NCBI RefSeq assembly: GCF_022965805.1
Contig: NC_133115.1
Coordinates: 35,517,321-35,581,320 of the forward strand
DNA: 64,000 bases
Source of the DNA: Primulina eburnea
Taxonomy: Eukaryota > Streptophyta > Magnoliopsida > Lamiales > Gesneriaceae
Direction: 5' to 3'
Shown here: piece after piece, positions 24,899 through 36,520 of the stretch
Numbering within the stretch: the first letter of the stretch is position 1
Layout of the letters: every line of letters begins with the position of its first letter
Made by a program: the position numbers and the translations under genes
The notes under the pieces: generated by a model
The model's input: the letters and a program-made list of their open reading frames with translations, nothing else
Told to the model about the DNA's origin: nothing
Database searches by the model: none

Positions 24899-27554
24899 TT
24901 ATGACCGAATATTGGCTCGATCTCTTAGCCATTCTAGCACTTCGGCTCCCTCAAGTACCTCTTGTACCTAAGCAAGATAACGTAAAATCACGCTAAAGAA
25001 AATTTTGATTCATGTCATAAAGATTCAACTTTTATCACCTGTGCTTTAACGCGCTCCTCATCATATTCTTTGTTTTGCTGTTTGAATTCGGCAGTCGAAT
25101 AATCGGTTTCCTTCACCAGGTCGTTGGTTAATATCTGCATCAAATTCAAAAGCATATAGCTTAAACACTGACTACTAGTATTCAAAGAACTAATGTGTTC
25201 TTGCTTCAGAAAAAACTTAAGCTGATTGACCATAAACAATGTCGGAAAAAGCAATTGGGAGGAACAGAGAACCTTAGACCGCACGTGAGTAAATTGGGTT
25301 TTCAAAAGAATGCTGTGATTTAAGAAGGCTAAAAAAATCCACCTGCAGATTTTCACGCTTGAATACGTCGCCAACAGCTAGATTCTGCTTTAACAGCTAG
25401 TTTCTGCTTTATAATACTCGTTATATTTTCTCTATTGTTTTCGAGGAAGTTCTTCACTGCCTTTGGACTCGATAGAGATGCCAACTGCTGTTCATCAAGT
25501 TTTCTATTTGCCTAATCAAGAAACCCATCATGAGTATCGATTCTCTGAAGAGAGAAAAATACCAGTTCAGGAAGGGCAATCATTTACCTGAATTTGTAAG
25601 AGTTGAGCTCCATATAGTTGTTCAAACAAAGATGGAGGAATTTCTAATTCAACCATCTAAAAAAATTTAAGAGACACAATGCATCGATATTTAGTCGAAA
25701 TAAACAAAAGAAAAGGTTTCTTGAAAGCCAAAAAGAAGAGGGTTTGAATGCCAATCCAAGATACACAAGGAAATAAATACATCAAAACGACTCCGAAATA
25801 GAAATTTTTCAGACGTTAATGGCAATACATTGTGTAGTTGGTCCAGAATAACATTATCAGTTGCTTGTTCCTTAGCTGTTTTCTCCAATTCAAGAAATTT
25901 TTGCAACACAATTCTCTTCACCTGCAGAAAAAATCTCCAGTGAGATAGTTGAGATGGAGATTAATGAATCAAGTAAAAATCCACTTTTTATCATACTAAT
26001 TTTAGGCATAACAACTTACCTCCTAAATGGTTGTGCATCCATTCAGAATTATCAGCAACAGCGTCGTTAAGTTCAGGTAAATCTCAGTAGAACAGTTCCT
26101 TGCATTCTACCTTAAACAGAATGAGGCATCAAGGTCAGACTAATTTCTCGAGAACAGTTTATTTACCATAACTATAAAGTGTATAGTAACTATAAACCAT
26201 CTGTGCCATCAGAAACAGGAATGTCTCAACTAGATATAGAATTACAGATGTCTAAAACTACGAATCGGGTATGTTGAGTAGAGGCGAGAGTAATAGTACA
26301 TGTTAACTTACCAATGCAGAAACAATTATTGAAAAAGTAACTCAAATCAAGAATTAGATGCCAAGATGCTCCCAAATTCAATACGAAGAAACAGAATCTC
26401 TAAATTGGAATATTGAAGTGGAGTACCGGAATATGTTCGAAGATACTCAGGCTCATAACAGTCATTACCAAAATAAAAATAATTACAACAATTAGCTTTT
26501 CTTTTGTGAAAAGTAACAAAATTCATTACAAAATAGATAAAACATAAAATGGCTCAGAATGCTTTCATACACATGTCAGCGCCTTATACAAATCTTGCTT
26601 CAGAGCACAATAAACAATCTTAAAATGGTCTCTATTAGAATAAGAAGGAACAAACCGTGAATTGAGCACAAACTCCATGAAGATCTCCCTGCTTCCAAGA
26701 ATCAGGAAATACATATGGAAATTACTTTGTTTCACCACGTTTCATCCCAGTAGACGAGTTTAAAAAATTTCGAAGAACTCTATCTCCATCTTCTGTATCA
26801 AACTGAAACACTGAAAAAGAGAAGCATATATTCTCAAGTAAACAACTGACATACTAATAAACTCAAAAGTCACAAATATAAGACTTTGTTTCTACTTTTC
26901 GTTTATGCATGATCCACAAGGTTAAAATTATATTTCATGACCATGAATCATAATTTTTTAGGAGGCAATCAAGTTTGATGTTATTAACGTAAAGTTCCAA
27001 GCCTATAAACAAATCTGTTTTATTTCCGGTTCATATCCTTCCACTGATTCTGCTACGTGCAAACTGTAATACTCTTAAGGTATCACAAAAACTGTAACCA
27101 ACAACTAATAATTGATGAACACATGATTTTAGTAAGAACACGGAGATCAGGATGACATATGTAACGACCAAACAAAGTCACACAAGTATTTGAAGCAAAC
27201 CTTTACTCTCTGCAGATGGTATAGTTTTAGGAGTTGACTCATCTTGCTCGATTGTAGTGGCTGATATATCCAGAATGCAACTTGAATATCAGCGGGAAGC
27301 TTATCAGCAACGGAATTATCGACAGCAGCCGGAGCTGCGGACGCTACAAAGCCGGAAACTACTTTTTCACAGGGTAAGAGCTTGGGATGAACGAATCGGT
27401 GGGGACAATGTAGTGAATGAGGACTGGAAAACTCCCTTGAAGGGCTTAATCTAATGAATAATGGGAAGTGAACGAGTAGAAGGAAAAAAGACGGCTGCAG
27501 CGGGTTTTGATGGAAAGAATGGAGTGTTGCAGTAGCAGAGCTGCCGAACTCCAT
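24899..27554 (-). pseudogene. Chloroplast trigger factor (TIG) pseudogene, multiply broken
   Basis: The order of exons on the minus strand is 27201-27554, 26656-26810, 26020-26110, 25829-25921, 25588-25656, 25343-25511, 25039-25134 and 24899-24967. Exon 1 codes for a plastid-transit-like N terminus ending SVADKLPADIQV, then jumps into LDISATTIEQDESTPKTIPS in another frame. The ribosome-binding domain and part of the PPIase domain are therefore deleted. Later exons match FQFDTEDGDRVL, SWKQGDLHGVCAQFTVECKE, ELEKTAKEQATDNVILDQLH, EIPPSLFEQLYGAQLLQIQ and VQEVLEGAEVLEWLRDRA. Lesions: stop TAA at 26722-26724, stop TGA at 26084-26086 (family Arg, CGA to TGA), a 19-bp tandem duplication at 25373-25410 causing a frameshift, and about four residues lost after SLFE. 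Introns are kept, so this is not a retrocopy. The intact protein would be a chaperone at plastid ribosomes. Confidence 0.88.
25373..25410. repeat. 19-bp tandem duplication inside the trigger-factor pseudogene
   Basis: Two adjacent 19-mers, AACAGCTAGATTCTGCTTT and AACAGCTAGTTTCTGCTTT, differ by one base. They duplicate the segment coding for KQNLAV and shift the frame. Confidence 0.9.
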
Positions 27555-27975
27555 TGTTGGAGTGGCCAATTTTCTTGGAGCCGCACAGATGGATTGTAAA
27601 TGGTTTTGCAGACGGGGGAAGATTATATATTTTCTATGAACTTAACGACGACGCTATAATCAGTTGCCTTTCGGTTCTCAAAAAGATGAGAAGACCAGAT
27701 ATTAGTTCAAGAAATTCATAATTTTAAATGGCTAATCGACGATTAGCAACTATAAGTACATGGGTAAGACAAATTAACCGTACGAGACGGTGGAACCTCA
27801 AAAGCGACAACCATAAAGTACGGTGTCATGAAAGATGTCTCCTTTTCTGCCACCACACCATCTGCTTCTGCTTTAAACCTGTTCCCATTACTTCAACCAG
27901 TACACAACTCAAAGGACCCACCTCAATAATTGGAACTCCAAAACCGGAGGAGCAGGCGCAGAAACGAGAGAAGAA

Positions 27976-28695
27976 ATGGAAGGTTTTGGTTCGAGACAGA
28001 GCCGGGCGTCTTCAAGGTACGGTTCCAGCTCTGCGACGCCGGTGTTCAGCGGTCCTGTAAGAAAGTGGAAGAAGCAGTGGGTCAGCTCTCGTCCCACGAA
28101 CACCAGTGGGAACAACCATAACGACGGGCCTCCGCTCCTCCTCTGCCGCTGGACCCCACTGTCCACCGCTGCTGATGAAACCCGGAAACGCCGCTTCCGA
28201 TACACTCCGGTATGTGGGTTTTTCCATGCGCACTTTCGTTTTTCATTTTGAGTTTGGTTAAGAATTGGGTAAATGTCTTTATCCTTCGGGCTGCAGATCG
28301 TTCCAATCCAAAAGGGGGACACAGAAAGCGTTGAAAAGTTGATGAATGAGGATAAATTAAACGAAAGGATTCAAACGAGAGGCTTCAGGAATGGTAGTGA
28401 TGCTAGCAATGGAGATATCTCCACTGAGGAAACTCAGGTTAGTGGCTTTTATACTCTAGTTTCTGTCTTTGTTTTGTTTCCTGTGGGTGAGTTTTTCTGC
28501 ATTGATGAAGTTCAGTAGCCGGCATTCTTCACTTCAATGACCCAAAAATTCAGAGCATTTCTAAGCCAGGGATTCCTACATTTCGTGTTTTGTAAATCAA
28601 TTCATTTGCAGGAACTTAGCGAAGATCAGTCTGATTCAAATAAAAATGCGGGCGATGGCTTTTTCTCCAAAGAGAAAAAGAAGAATGATCATTAG
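27976..28695 (+). CDS. Conserved plant protein of unknown function
   Basis: The exons are 27976-28209, 28297-28437 and 28612-28695, giving 152 residues in a clean frame. The N terminus is basic and Ser-rich (MEGFGSRQSRASSRYGSSS), followed by PVFSGPVRKWKKQWV, then LLLCRWTPL and RKRRFRYTP. The C terminus is acidic and hydrophilic and ends in KEKKKNDH. There are no membrane segments or catalytic motifs. I recall similar small plant proteins sharing the VRKWKK..W and LLLCRWTPL..RRRFRYTPI motifs, none with an assigned function. The gene runs divergently from the trigger-factor pseudogene across a 420-bp gap. The start was chosen at the Met that opens the conserved frame; longer frames in this region have no such support. 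Confidence 0.75.
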
Positions 28696-29128
28696 TTAAG
28701 TGGGGGAGGATGAATATGCGTAGAACAAATCCTCCTCGTCGAAATTCTGTTATGTGCAGGGGTTATTCCTCTTGAATGAATGCCTGTTTGGCTATTTGCT
28801 TAGAATTAGAAGCTGTAGACCGCTCACTAAATATTCACCAAAGTTTACATAGCTTTTGCTGTGTTTCAATAAACGTTTCGAATATTAGATGCGTAAGGTG
28901 CATCCGATCTCGACAGTTTGAAATGGTTCGGGCCCATCAGACCGCTTATCTTAGATATCTCCCCGCTACAACGCGATACATCAAATAGAAAATCTCAACT
29001 CTGCCTCTGCGTGCTCAAAATTTCAACTAACATGAGTTGTAATTCACAAGTAATGGTAACTATTATCTGAAGGTAAAAAAATATGTTGATTGTCTTGATA
29101 GCAAGCACAAATTGTCCGCTGGTAATTC
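28696..29128. other. Convergent 3' flanks
   Basis: 3' UTR and spacer between the unknown small gene and the convergent GrpE gene. Nothing else was seen. Confidence 0.6.
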
Positions 29129-31873
29129 TCAGGGCTGGGATCCTACTTCAGCTTCCTCATTGTTAATTGCCACAGTTACACCAACTTCGGCTGGCCTTAT
29201 AACTCTGTCATGCAGCATATAACCTGCCTGCAATGAGAACAAAGCAGGACTTTCAATGAACAATGCAGACACATCTAAAGCTTAGAAACCAAAGTTTGAA
29301 AGAAATCCAGGCTCCATCTGTGTTATGCGAAAACAAATATGTGAAATACAAAGCAATGCATCTGGTAATAAATAATTAAGTACCTTCAGAACAACTGCAA
29401 CATGGTTCACTGGTTTTGAGGCACTGGGTACTTGAAACACTGCATTGTGTCTGTTGGGATCGAACTCCTCATCTGTAGGATTGTATTTCTCTAATCCAAA
29501 CTTCTTAAACACCTAGAAACGAAGATAAAAAGAAAACAATTGTAAAAGTTTAGCTATACATATCGAGCTATCGATTTCGATTGAGGGAACACCATGGTCG
29601 AACGACTCAGTCAAATGGCATCAGCCTTGCAACAATATGCTCAGGGGCAAACTAAAGTCGCGACACAACAACAGTTGACGTGAGACAATTTTAGAAGTTT
29701 TTGCAAGACAGAATCCGTCATTGGTTCCAATTCCAATCAACATATATGAAATCTTCAGGCATGATTGGAAGCTGTCTCGAAGTTAAATCAAAAACACGTT
29801 TTGTTGTCTCGATTAAGCAAATCTTTATTCTATATAAGTGAGTTAAAAGGAAAATAAGACTCGAGCAGAGCTTGAAGTCAAAATCACACACACGCGCGCC
29901 CGTAAAGAACACAAACTTAATCCAGATAATCCGTAGTAACCTCGGATAACAGTTTCTCGGTCATTTCAACACCTTCAAGGAGTATTTTGAGTTGTTGAAC
30001 AGCACCAGATGTATCCGATGATGCATCAATTTTTGAAAAGCTCTCTTTTGCAGCAAAAGAAGCCCTTCCCATATTGTCTGCCACATCCAAAAGGCTTTTC
30101 GCAAAATTCTGCAGTATAATTGAAGCACCCAATCGATTATGATTGACATAAGTGGGGAGCAGCTTACGTTTCCTCCTGACAGTATGTCAAAAATTTGATC
30201 ACAAATCAACAAACCTGAATGGCGAACTTCTTCGCATTTTCAGACTCACGCCTTGTGCGGTCCTTCACATTCTCCATGTCTGCAAAAGTCATCAGAACCT
30301 TATCCTTCATTTTCTCCAGCTCTTCCTGCTTCGAAAACAAAAGGTGTTCCTTCTCTGTCAAAAGTTTCACCAGATCGTCTCTTGAAAGATCAGGCTCCAA
30401 ATCTGAATCAGAATCAGAATCAGAGAAAGCAATTCTTTTAGTATGCTTCCTCCTCCTCTTGGAAGTCTCAGGAAATTTCAGAGACAGATTCTACCGGAAC
30501 ACCTGATTCAGCTTTTCCATCAGAGACTGGTGCTTCTGAATGATCAGAACCATCATTTGCAGAGGTGATGGCTTCAGTATCTGTCTTATTTTCTAGTCCA
30601 ATTCCAGATTGAGTGTTCTCCTCGGTCACTTGGGGAGATGAAGAAGATGAGAACCGTAACCATTTATAGGACTTCATGGCTGAAAAATGTAGCATTGACT
30701 GGTGGCGCAATTCCTCCTAAAATAGAAGAAGAAAGTCACTCCTATATACGATCAATTCTGGAAATTTCAGTTATTAATCATGGTAAATAACAGCAAAGAA
30801 CACAAAACACGGCAGGAAAAACAGAAACCGATACTACAAAGCCCATCAATGAATATTACCACAGAAAGTGCAATAAAACAAAAAAAAAAACAAAAAACAA
30901 AGAAAAAAATGCATGTTTGCTCCATAATAAATAGTTTGACACACCCTTTGTCAGTGAACCTACTATGCGTATATTCCACATATGTAAGCTTTATAAAAGC
31001 AGACAATATGTATGCTGATTTAGAAGCAACGAGATTAAAAAAAAATGCTGGAAACTAAGCGTTGCAAATTAAAGCAATGCCAATTAACTTCACTCCTTTT
31101 AAGCAAAGATATTCTGAGCATAAAATGTCAAGAATAACGTGAACCAACTATAGAAATGAATTCACCCAATACATTTTCTTTTTTTAGAAGAAACGCCATA
31201 CAATTATGCCTCACCTTAGGAATCTAAAGCTCAGCTTCCCCACAATACCTCTAGCAATACGAATAAATACTCCAACCACCACAGGCAAATACCCCAAAGA
31301 AACTTGATGAATTAATCAAAACTAGCTCCATTACGATGCATAGAAAATAAGCAACAGAGAAATCCAGGTAACAAGAAAGCGCATAACTAAAACCAATGGC
31401 TAAAAGATGGAATAACCACTCAATCCTAAATTACCAGGATCACGCATTTTACAGCAAGCTTGAGAAATAAGCATATAATAATTGACTGATATATGCTTCA
31501 CGCAAAAAAAAAAAAAAAAATCCTCAAATGACCTCCCTCTGAATCAGATTACAACTTCTTGACGATAATATAAGGTTCGAGTTTGGGTGAGCAAGAATAA
31601 AAAATCAAAACATCGTAACACAACACGTGTAAAGATACCAGCTTTCTAACGCCACCAGCAAAAGGCCAAAACCCTAGCAAAACCCAAAAGTCCCTTGTCA
31701 AGAACAAATGAAAAAAGGACAAATAAAAAGAGTACCTGACCATGGGAGCAGATTAACCGATCAGAGAAGGTGGAGACGTACTTCCGGTCACCGCCGCAGA
31801 AGAGGAGCGGCGAGTTGCGGTACCAAGCCAACGTAATCCTCGAAAATCGAGTGGTTATCCTGGTCGCCGACAT
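29129..31873 (-). CDS. Mitochondrial GrpE co-chaperone (one frameshift in exon 2)
   Basis: The exons on the minus strand are 31736-31873, 30215-30716, 29941-30108, 29384-29512 and 29129-29227, giving about 344 residues when one extra base is discounted. GrpE is the nucleotide exchange factor of Hsp70; here the Arg-rich, acid-poor N terminus (MSATRITTRFSRITLAWYR) suggests mitochondrial import (Mge1 type). Next come an acidic SDSDSDSD stretch and the GrpE core: LDDLVK-like DLVKLLTEKE, a coiled coil (SKQEELEKMKDKVLMTFADM), ENVKDRTRRESENAKKFAIQ, NFAKSLLDVADNMGRA, LLEGVEMTEKLL, and the beta domain with GYMLHDRVIRPAEVGV. Oddity: near 30471 the frame changes. VESVSEIS runs into TGA, while the family continuation ETSKRRRKHTKR is in the next frame, and dropping one base of a CC pair (GG on the plus strand) rejoins them. 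Otherwise all splice sites and frames are intact. Confidence 0.88.
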
Positions 31874-32222
31874 AGCTGCGGTGGTAGTAACGTCAATATC
31901 GCAACAAAAGAAGAATCAAATCCAAGGGATAACAGGTGGAAATAATGGAGATTGCTGGCTGCCGGTGCAGAACTAACCGGACGCCATGCCTCAATTGTTC
32001 AACTTAAATGACATAATTATCCTCAGAAAACACATTTGAGGACCTTCTTTAAAGTAAGCAGAGGCAGGGGCATATTGGTCTCTACTGAATGTTAAGTTTC
32101 TACGGGTTGAGAATTTAGAAACATCTAGAAATCGTTGATATAATGATATCAAAATCTCAAGTTTATAATAGCTATTTATTTTTATAAAGGATCAAATAAG
32201 TTGTTTGATGAGTTATGATTAT
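31874..32222. other. Upstream region of the GrpE gene
   Basis: The promoter and 5' leader of GrpE should lie here. I see no further gene. Confidence 0.5.
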
Positions 32223-32378
32223 GAGTGGATTTCACGTGAGATCGTCTCACGGATCTTAATCTGTGAGACGGGTCAACTTTATCCATATTTACAATAAAAA
32301 GTAATATTCTCAACATAAAAAATAATATTTTTTCATGGATAATCCAAATAATAGATCCGTCTCACACAAGTTTTTATC
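32223..32378 (+). mobile_element. Mutator-like MITE, internally deleted copy (156 bp)
   Basis: Same termini and core as the 183-bp copies (GTGAGATCGTCTCACGG, CTGTGAGACGGGTCAA). It lacks about 27 bp near the right end, between two CTCAC repeats. Flanks TATGATTAT (32214-32222) and TATAACTAT (32379-32387) agree at 7 of 9 positions. Confidence 0.7.
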
Positions 32379-33506
32379 TATAACTATTGTTTTTTTAAAA
32401 AAAATTGATCACCCTAATTTTTTTTTAATATTTACTAATGTTATTACATCTCAAACATAATCTCCAAAAATATTGATTATTCAAATTTAAATTACGTCCA
32501 GAAATATTTATTTGTACTATTTCATCTATATTACCAATATTATATTATTAAGCTTGAAATCATTATATTAACTATTTTTAGAAGATATCAAAATATTTAA
32601 TTTTATAATTATACTTCTTACCTAACTAAAAATCTTCTCGAATCATTTCATACTTTAAATTGAAAAAAATTTAAACAAAACTTCCATTTTAAATCGAACA
32701 ACTCTTTTAAATTAAAATAATTTCGTGTTAATTGTTAAGTATTATTTGATTAAATTTAAAAAAATAATATAACACATGCAATACGTGTGAATCTTTTACT
32801 GGTAGTAATTAATAATTATAGTATCAAATATACCTTGAAAATTTATTTTTTAAATAAAAAAATTTACAGTGTATAAACCACTAAAAGAGTTTATAAATTA
32901 TTTGAAATAAATTGAGTCACGAATCCCCTCGTATTTAACTTTGTTATCAAATAATAATTTTTTATCAGATTTTCTTAATTATTTATTTAAACTTAACTCT
33001 AAAATCATATTCTTTTTAACAAAATATAGTTTTCACAAATTTATTATTTAAGTTTTGAGCTAAATTTTCAATATATCACTAAAATGTTCGTTTGATGACA
33101 TGACAACAATAATTATCTGTAGTATCAGTTTTTCGGATGTGGTCATAACTCATAAGCTGTGTGTCTCCAAGTCATTTAGACCGTGAGTGAAAAAACAGAA
33201 TGGAGACGCCATTGTTGTTCTCCAAAGATAGTGTTGTTACCTACACAAAAGTGGACCGTTAGTTATGGAGAATTCATAATTCCCACAAGTTATGCTTTGG
33301 TAGCATCAATATTTCCAGTGGGAATCTTGTTAGAACAGAAAAAAAAAAAAAAAAAAAAAAACAGAAATTTGTTTCATCATTGGCAATAAATATCTATCCT
33401 TTCGTAAATGCAAACCACAACTAACCATTATCATTTAATAAATATTGGTTTCATGGCCAAAAGGACAAACTAGTTCCCAGCTTTTTTAAGTCCTTCTGTT
33501 TCTCCA
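32379..33506. other. Intergenic, AT-rich
   Basis: No gene was seen. It includes a poly-A run of about 23 bases at 33339-33361. The upstream sequence and signal-peptide exon that a GDSL gene would need are not recognisable. Confidence 0.5.
33339..33361. repeat. Poly-A tract (about 23 bp)
   Basis: A simple homopolymer run upstream of the GDSL pseudogene. It could be a retroposed tail, but no matching retroelement body was found. Confidence 0.8.
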
Positions 33507-33512
33507 GCAAAT

Positions 33513-33913
33513 CCCTGAACTTGATGCTAAAGTTTCATCCATTATGGTGTTTGGGGATTCTACGGGTAGATTCTGGAAACAATAATTTACATTCCCACAG
33601 TTCTGAAAAGCAACTTCTCGGGATTTCGATGGAGGTAAAGCCACTGGTCGGTTTTCCAATGGTAGGTTCCCGATAGATTTCATAGCAGAGGCTTTTGGGA
33701 TAAAGAAAACCGTTCCAGCTTACTTGGATCAGGCGTACAACTTCAAGGATTACGTTACAGGTGTCTGCTTTGCTTCAGCTGGAGTTAGATGCTTCTCCAT
33801 GTAAGTACCCTATGCATATAAATACATGAGTTAGATGCTTCTCCATCTGTTTAGAAGGAAGAACTTATCACAACTTTGAACGTAAAACGATGCTTGCATG
33901 CATATCACAGACA

Positions 33914-33947
<34 letters not shown>

Positions 33948-34911
33948 CATATAAACTGGTACTTTAATTTAACCTGAATAAACACTCAAATCGCGGTCAG
34001 TAATTCCTATATGGAAGGAAATAGATTACTACAAATAGTATTAACGTTGGCTGCGATCCTATCTGGGTAAAGTTTAGGCAGACGAGGTAATAAGTGAAGC
34101 TCTGTACATTATCAGTACAGGAACAAATGACTTCTTACAGAATTATTATTAGCTTCCTCATAGACCATCAAAGTACTCTGTTGAAGAGTACAAGAAATTT
34201 TTGGCAGGCATAGCTTCAGTTTTAGTCACTCATATTTACCAGCTTGGAGCACGGAAGATATCCATAACTGGGCTCTCCAATGGGTTGTTTGCTTCTGTAA
34301 AGAACAACAAATCTAGCATCCGGAGGAGGTTGTATAGAAAAATACAATAATGTATCCCTTTATTTTAACAAGAAGTCGCAAGTATTGGTTGAAACACTGA
34401 ACAAGGAGCTTTCTGATATGATTCGAAACCCTCATTCTTTTGGTAAGTTGAAGCTAAATATTTCAGCTCAATCAAATAGCGTTGGAGATGCATTTTTGTG
34501 TCATGATAATTCATGGTATAATATGTAGATAAGGAAAGGCTACAGAAAAGCTAAACTCAGTACACAATGGAGCAGTATTTCTTGGTTTAGCATGTGGTAT
34601 CATTCCTTTTTTACTAGTTGTTCACTTACAATTACCAAAAATATGTTCGATCTACCCATAAAAATTGTTTCCCTATCAAATAGGCGTGAATGGAAGTTCT
34701 GACTTACTGAAGTTTTCGTGCAGGTTTTGAAAATACAGCAGTTGCATGTTGTGGAACTGGAATGGTCGAGATGAGTTATTTGTGTAATGAACACAATCCC
34801 TACACATGTTCTGATGCAAACAAACATGTGTTTTGGGATTCATTCCACCCCACTGAGAAAACAAACGCCATAATAACAGAGTATGCTGTACGAATATCTC
34901 CAACAAACAAG
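33513..34911 (+). pseudogene. GDSL esterase/lipase pseudogene
   Basis: The pieces follow the family exon order. PELDAKVSSIMVFGDST (block I with the catalytic Ser) is followed by two +1 shifts within 60 bp (VDSGNNN, then YIPTVLKSNFS). DFDGGKATGRFSNGR, FGIKKTVPAYLDQAY and DYVTGVCFASAGV then return in a third frame. EALYIISTGTNDFLQNYY is followed by a stop at 34150-34152, then SVEEYKKFLAGIASVL and IYQLGARKISITGL. CIEKYNNV and ELSDMIRNPHSFG come next, with about 14 residues missing between them and their usual linker. The last exon, from about 34725, is intact (ENTAVACCGTGMVEMSYLC, VFWDSFHPTEKT with the catalytic Asp and His). Signal peptide and start are absent. Introns are retained, so it decayed from a normal gene copy. 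Relatives are secreted lipases/esterases. Confidence 0.85.
33910..33947. repeat. Compound (AC)n(AG)n microsatellite
   Basis: About 20 bp of AC dinucleotides pass directly into about 16 bp of AG dinucleotides, within the first intron of the GDSL pseudogene. Confidence 0.95.
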
Positions 34912-34977
34912 TGTTTCATCAGCAAGTCTCCTCTTACAGTACAATACATTTACGGTTACAATAAGGCATTTAATTCA

Positions 34978-35025
34978 TTTACAGATGTATGCAATAGGAC
35001 TTTTACAGATGTATGCAATAGGACT
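34978..35025. repeat. 24-bp perfect tandem duplication
   Basis: Two identical 24-mers (TTTACAGATG..GGACT) lie end to end just after the GDSL pseudogene. In the frame of the last GDSL exon they read FTDVCNRT twice, followed by a weaker third unit, FFDVCSLT. Confidence 0.85.
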
Positions 35026-35133
35026 ACATTCTTCGATGTATGCTCGCTCACATGTATAAATAACCCACTTTACCCTGCTTCAGATTTAGCATGGGCTAGT
35101 CAACCCAATCCCAAGGAATTAATTGTTATCAGT

Positions 35134-35160
35134 GGGGGGGGGGGGGGGGGGGGGGGGGGG
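35134..35160. repeat. Poly-G run of 27 bases
   Basis: Twenty-seven consecutive G residues on the plus strand in an otherwise AT-rich spacer. G homopolymers this long are rare in plant genomes and can fold as G-quadruplexes; the exact length is doubtful in any assembly. Confidence 0.95.
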
Positions 35161-35690
35161 TATTGCAAATAGATGGAGATGAGAAAGTGGTGGGTCTTTC
35201 CTTGTTCTCTATGATTCATGAGTTTTGATCCCGCTTGATAATAAGATTTTGATTAGTTGCATACAAGGGCATGCTAATACCAATATTGGTAATACTACAA
35301 AATCTCAATTACTTCTGGTTAATTTTTCAGAGGTTAGTTGAAACAACAAAAAAACAATACAGAGAATTATTCAAGAATTAATTGCTACCCATCCATTTCT
35401 CAATAGGCTGACATCAATTTAAGCCTGTATAATCCTTGTACAATATCACTCTCTAGAAAATTAAAACAACCACCAGGAGCAAACATAAAAAAGAAAATAC
35501 AGTACTTTTCTTGATGGCAACGGCCAGAAGATGAATTACTATGACGATTGCCTCAGCACTCCGTGCCGGAACTTGTCTGATAACTTGCATCATTGGAAAA
35601 AATGAACAGTTATCTCGACAATGAGTCCATTCTTGAGTGCATTTGGAGGTAAACAATGCACACTTAACAATTTTAATTCACTTTCAAGGA
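35161..35690. other. Intergenic, 3' flank of the short SWIB gene
   Basis: No gene was seen. The right part is probably 3' UTR of the SWIB gene on the minus strand. Confidence 0.5.
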
Positions 35691-36520
35691 TCACTTGGGC
35701 TGCTTCGGGAAATGCAACCTGATCAACACAGGAAGTTCAGTAAGTTCGACCTTAGACTTTCCCAGCAGAATGTTCTTCAGCTTCTGATCGCAATTCACAA
35801 TGTTCTTATTGCTTGGATCCTGGAAAAGGGAAAAGAAACATGATATTGATTAGATGCCGATGGGAGAGCCAAAACAACTCAAATAGAAGTCTAGCAGTGC
35901 ACTGGACACAGCGACCAAAAGGTTGTTGCTGTCCCATTGCTTCCCTACCGAGGTCATGCAGTCAAATTTGTCACCTCTAATCACTACCGACTAAGATAGA
36001 AACATGCTAATTTACTGCTGTTTAAAGGAAAAGCACAGGAAGCTAAAGTGTCATTGGCCCTCAGCAGCCAGCAGACTAATAGTTTTCTACACTTCGTATC
36101 AACATATGTATATTTCCTTAAAAATAGTTACTCCCCCACCCAACCAGAACAAGGTCACATAATGTCTAAGCCGCCCACTCCATAAGTCCTTGGATCCGCC
36201 AGCGCAGGAAGACTTCTAGAGTCCAGAATAAGAGTTACAGCAAAATATAAGGATGAGGAAGGACCATTTTACGTAAAAAAAAAAGGCCAAGAACTGAAGA
36301 AATCAAAGCTCTTAAAACCAAAAGTAGCAACAAAAAGAGCACTCGCCTGAAGATTGTTCAGCTTGATATACGACCACACATACCTAAAGCAGTTCAATTG
36401 GGAACTCTGAGACTGACCCATGAATTCTCTCAACGTCGAAGGCAGATTAACAAGGTCAATCAAATTCGCAACCTTCTTAGGGTGGTCTGTAATAGCCTTC
36501 TTCATTCCCTGCGGCAGCAT
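35691..36520 (-). CDS. Single SWIB/MDM2-domain protein
   Basis: The exons on the minus strand are 36347-36520 and 35691-35819, giving 100 residues. Nearly the whole protein is one SWIB fold: ANLIDLVNLPSTLREFMGQS, CFRYVWSYIKLNNLQ, DPSNKNIVNCDQKLKNILLG, VELTELPVLIRLHFPKQPK. It matches the short plant SWIB class of about 100 residues (similar to Arabidopsis At4g26810, from memory). SWIB domains occur in BAF60 subunits of SWI/SNF complexes; the short plant forms are thought to go to the nucleus or organelles. I chose the Met of MLPQGMKKAI because the family begins there, although the open frame extends upstream to 36673. Oddity: the intron donor reads CAG/GCGAGT, a GC-AG intron; the frame and family sequence (NNLQ-DPSN) require this site. 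Confidence 0.88.

Noticed and set aside
24899..27554. Functional trigger factor gene
   Set aside because: Two in-frame stops, a frameshifting duplication and the loss of the N-terminal domain rule it out.
27728..28322. Several overlapping open frames on both strands (27728-28060, 27909-28322, 28012-28306)
   Set aside because: They are shadows of the small unknown gene's first exon, which alone has matching splice sites and conserved motifs.
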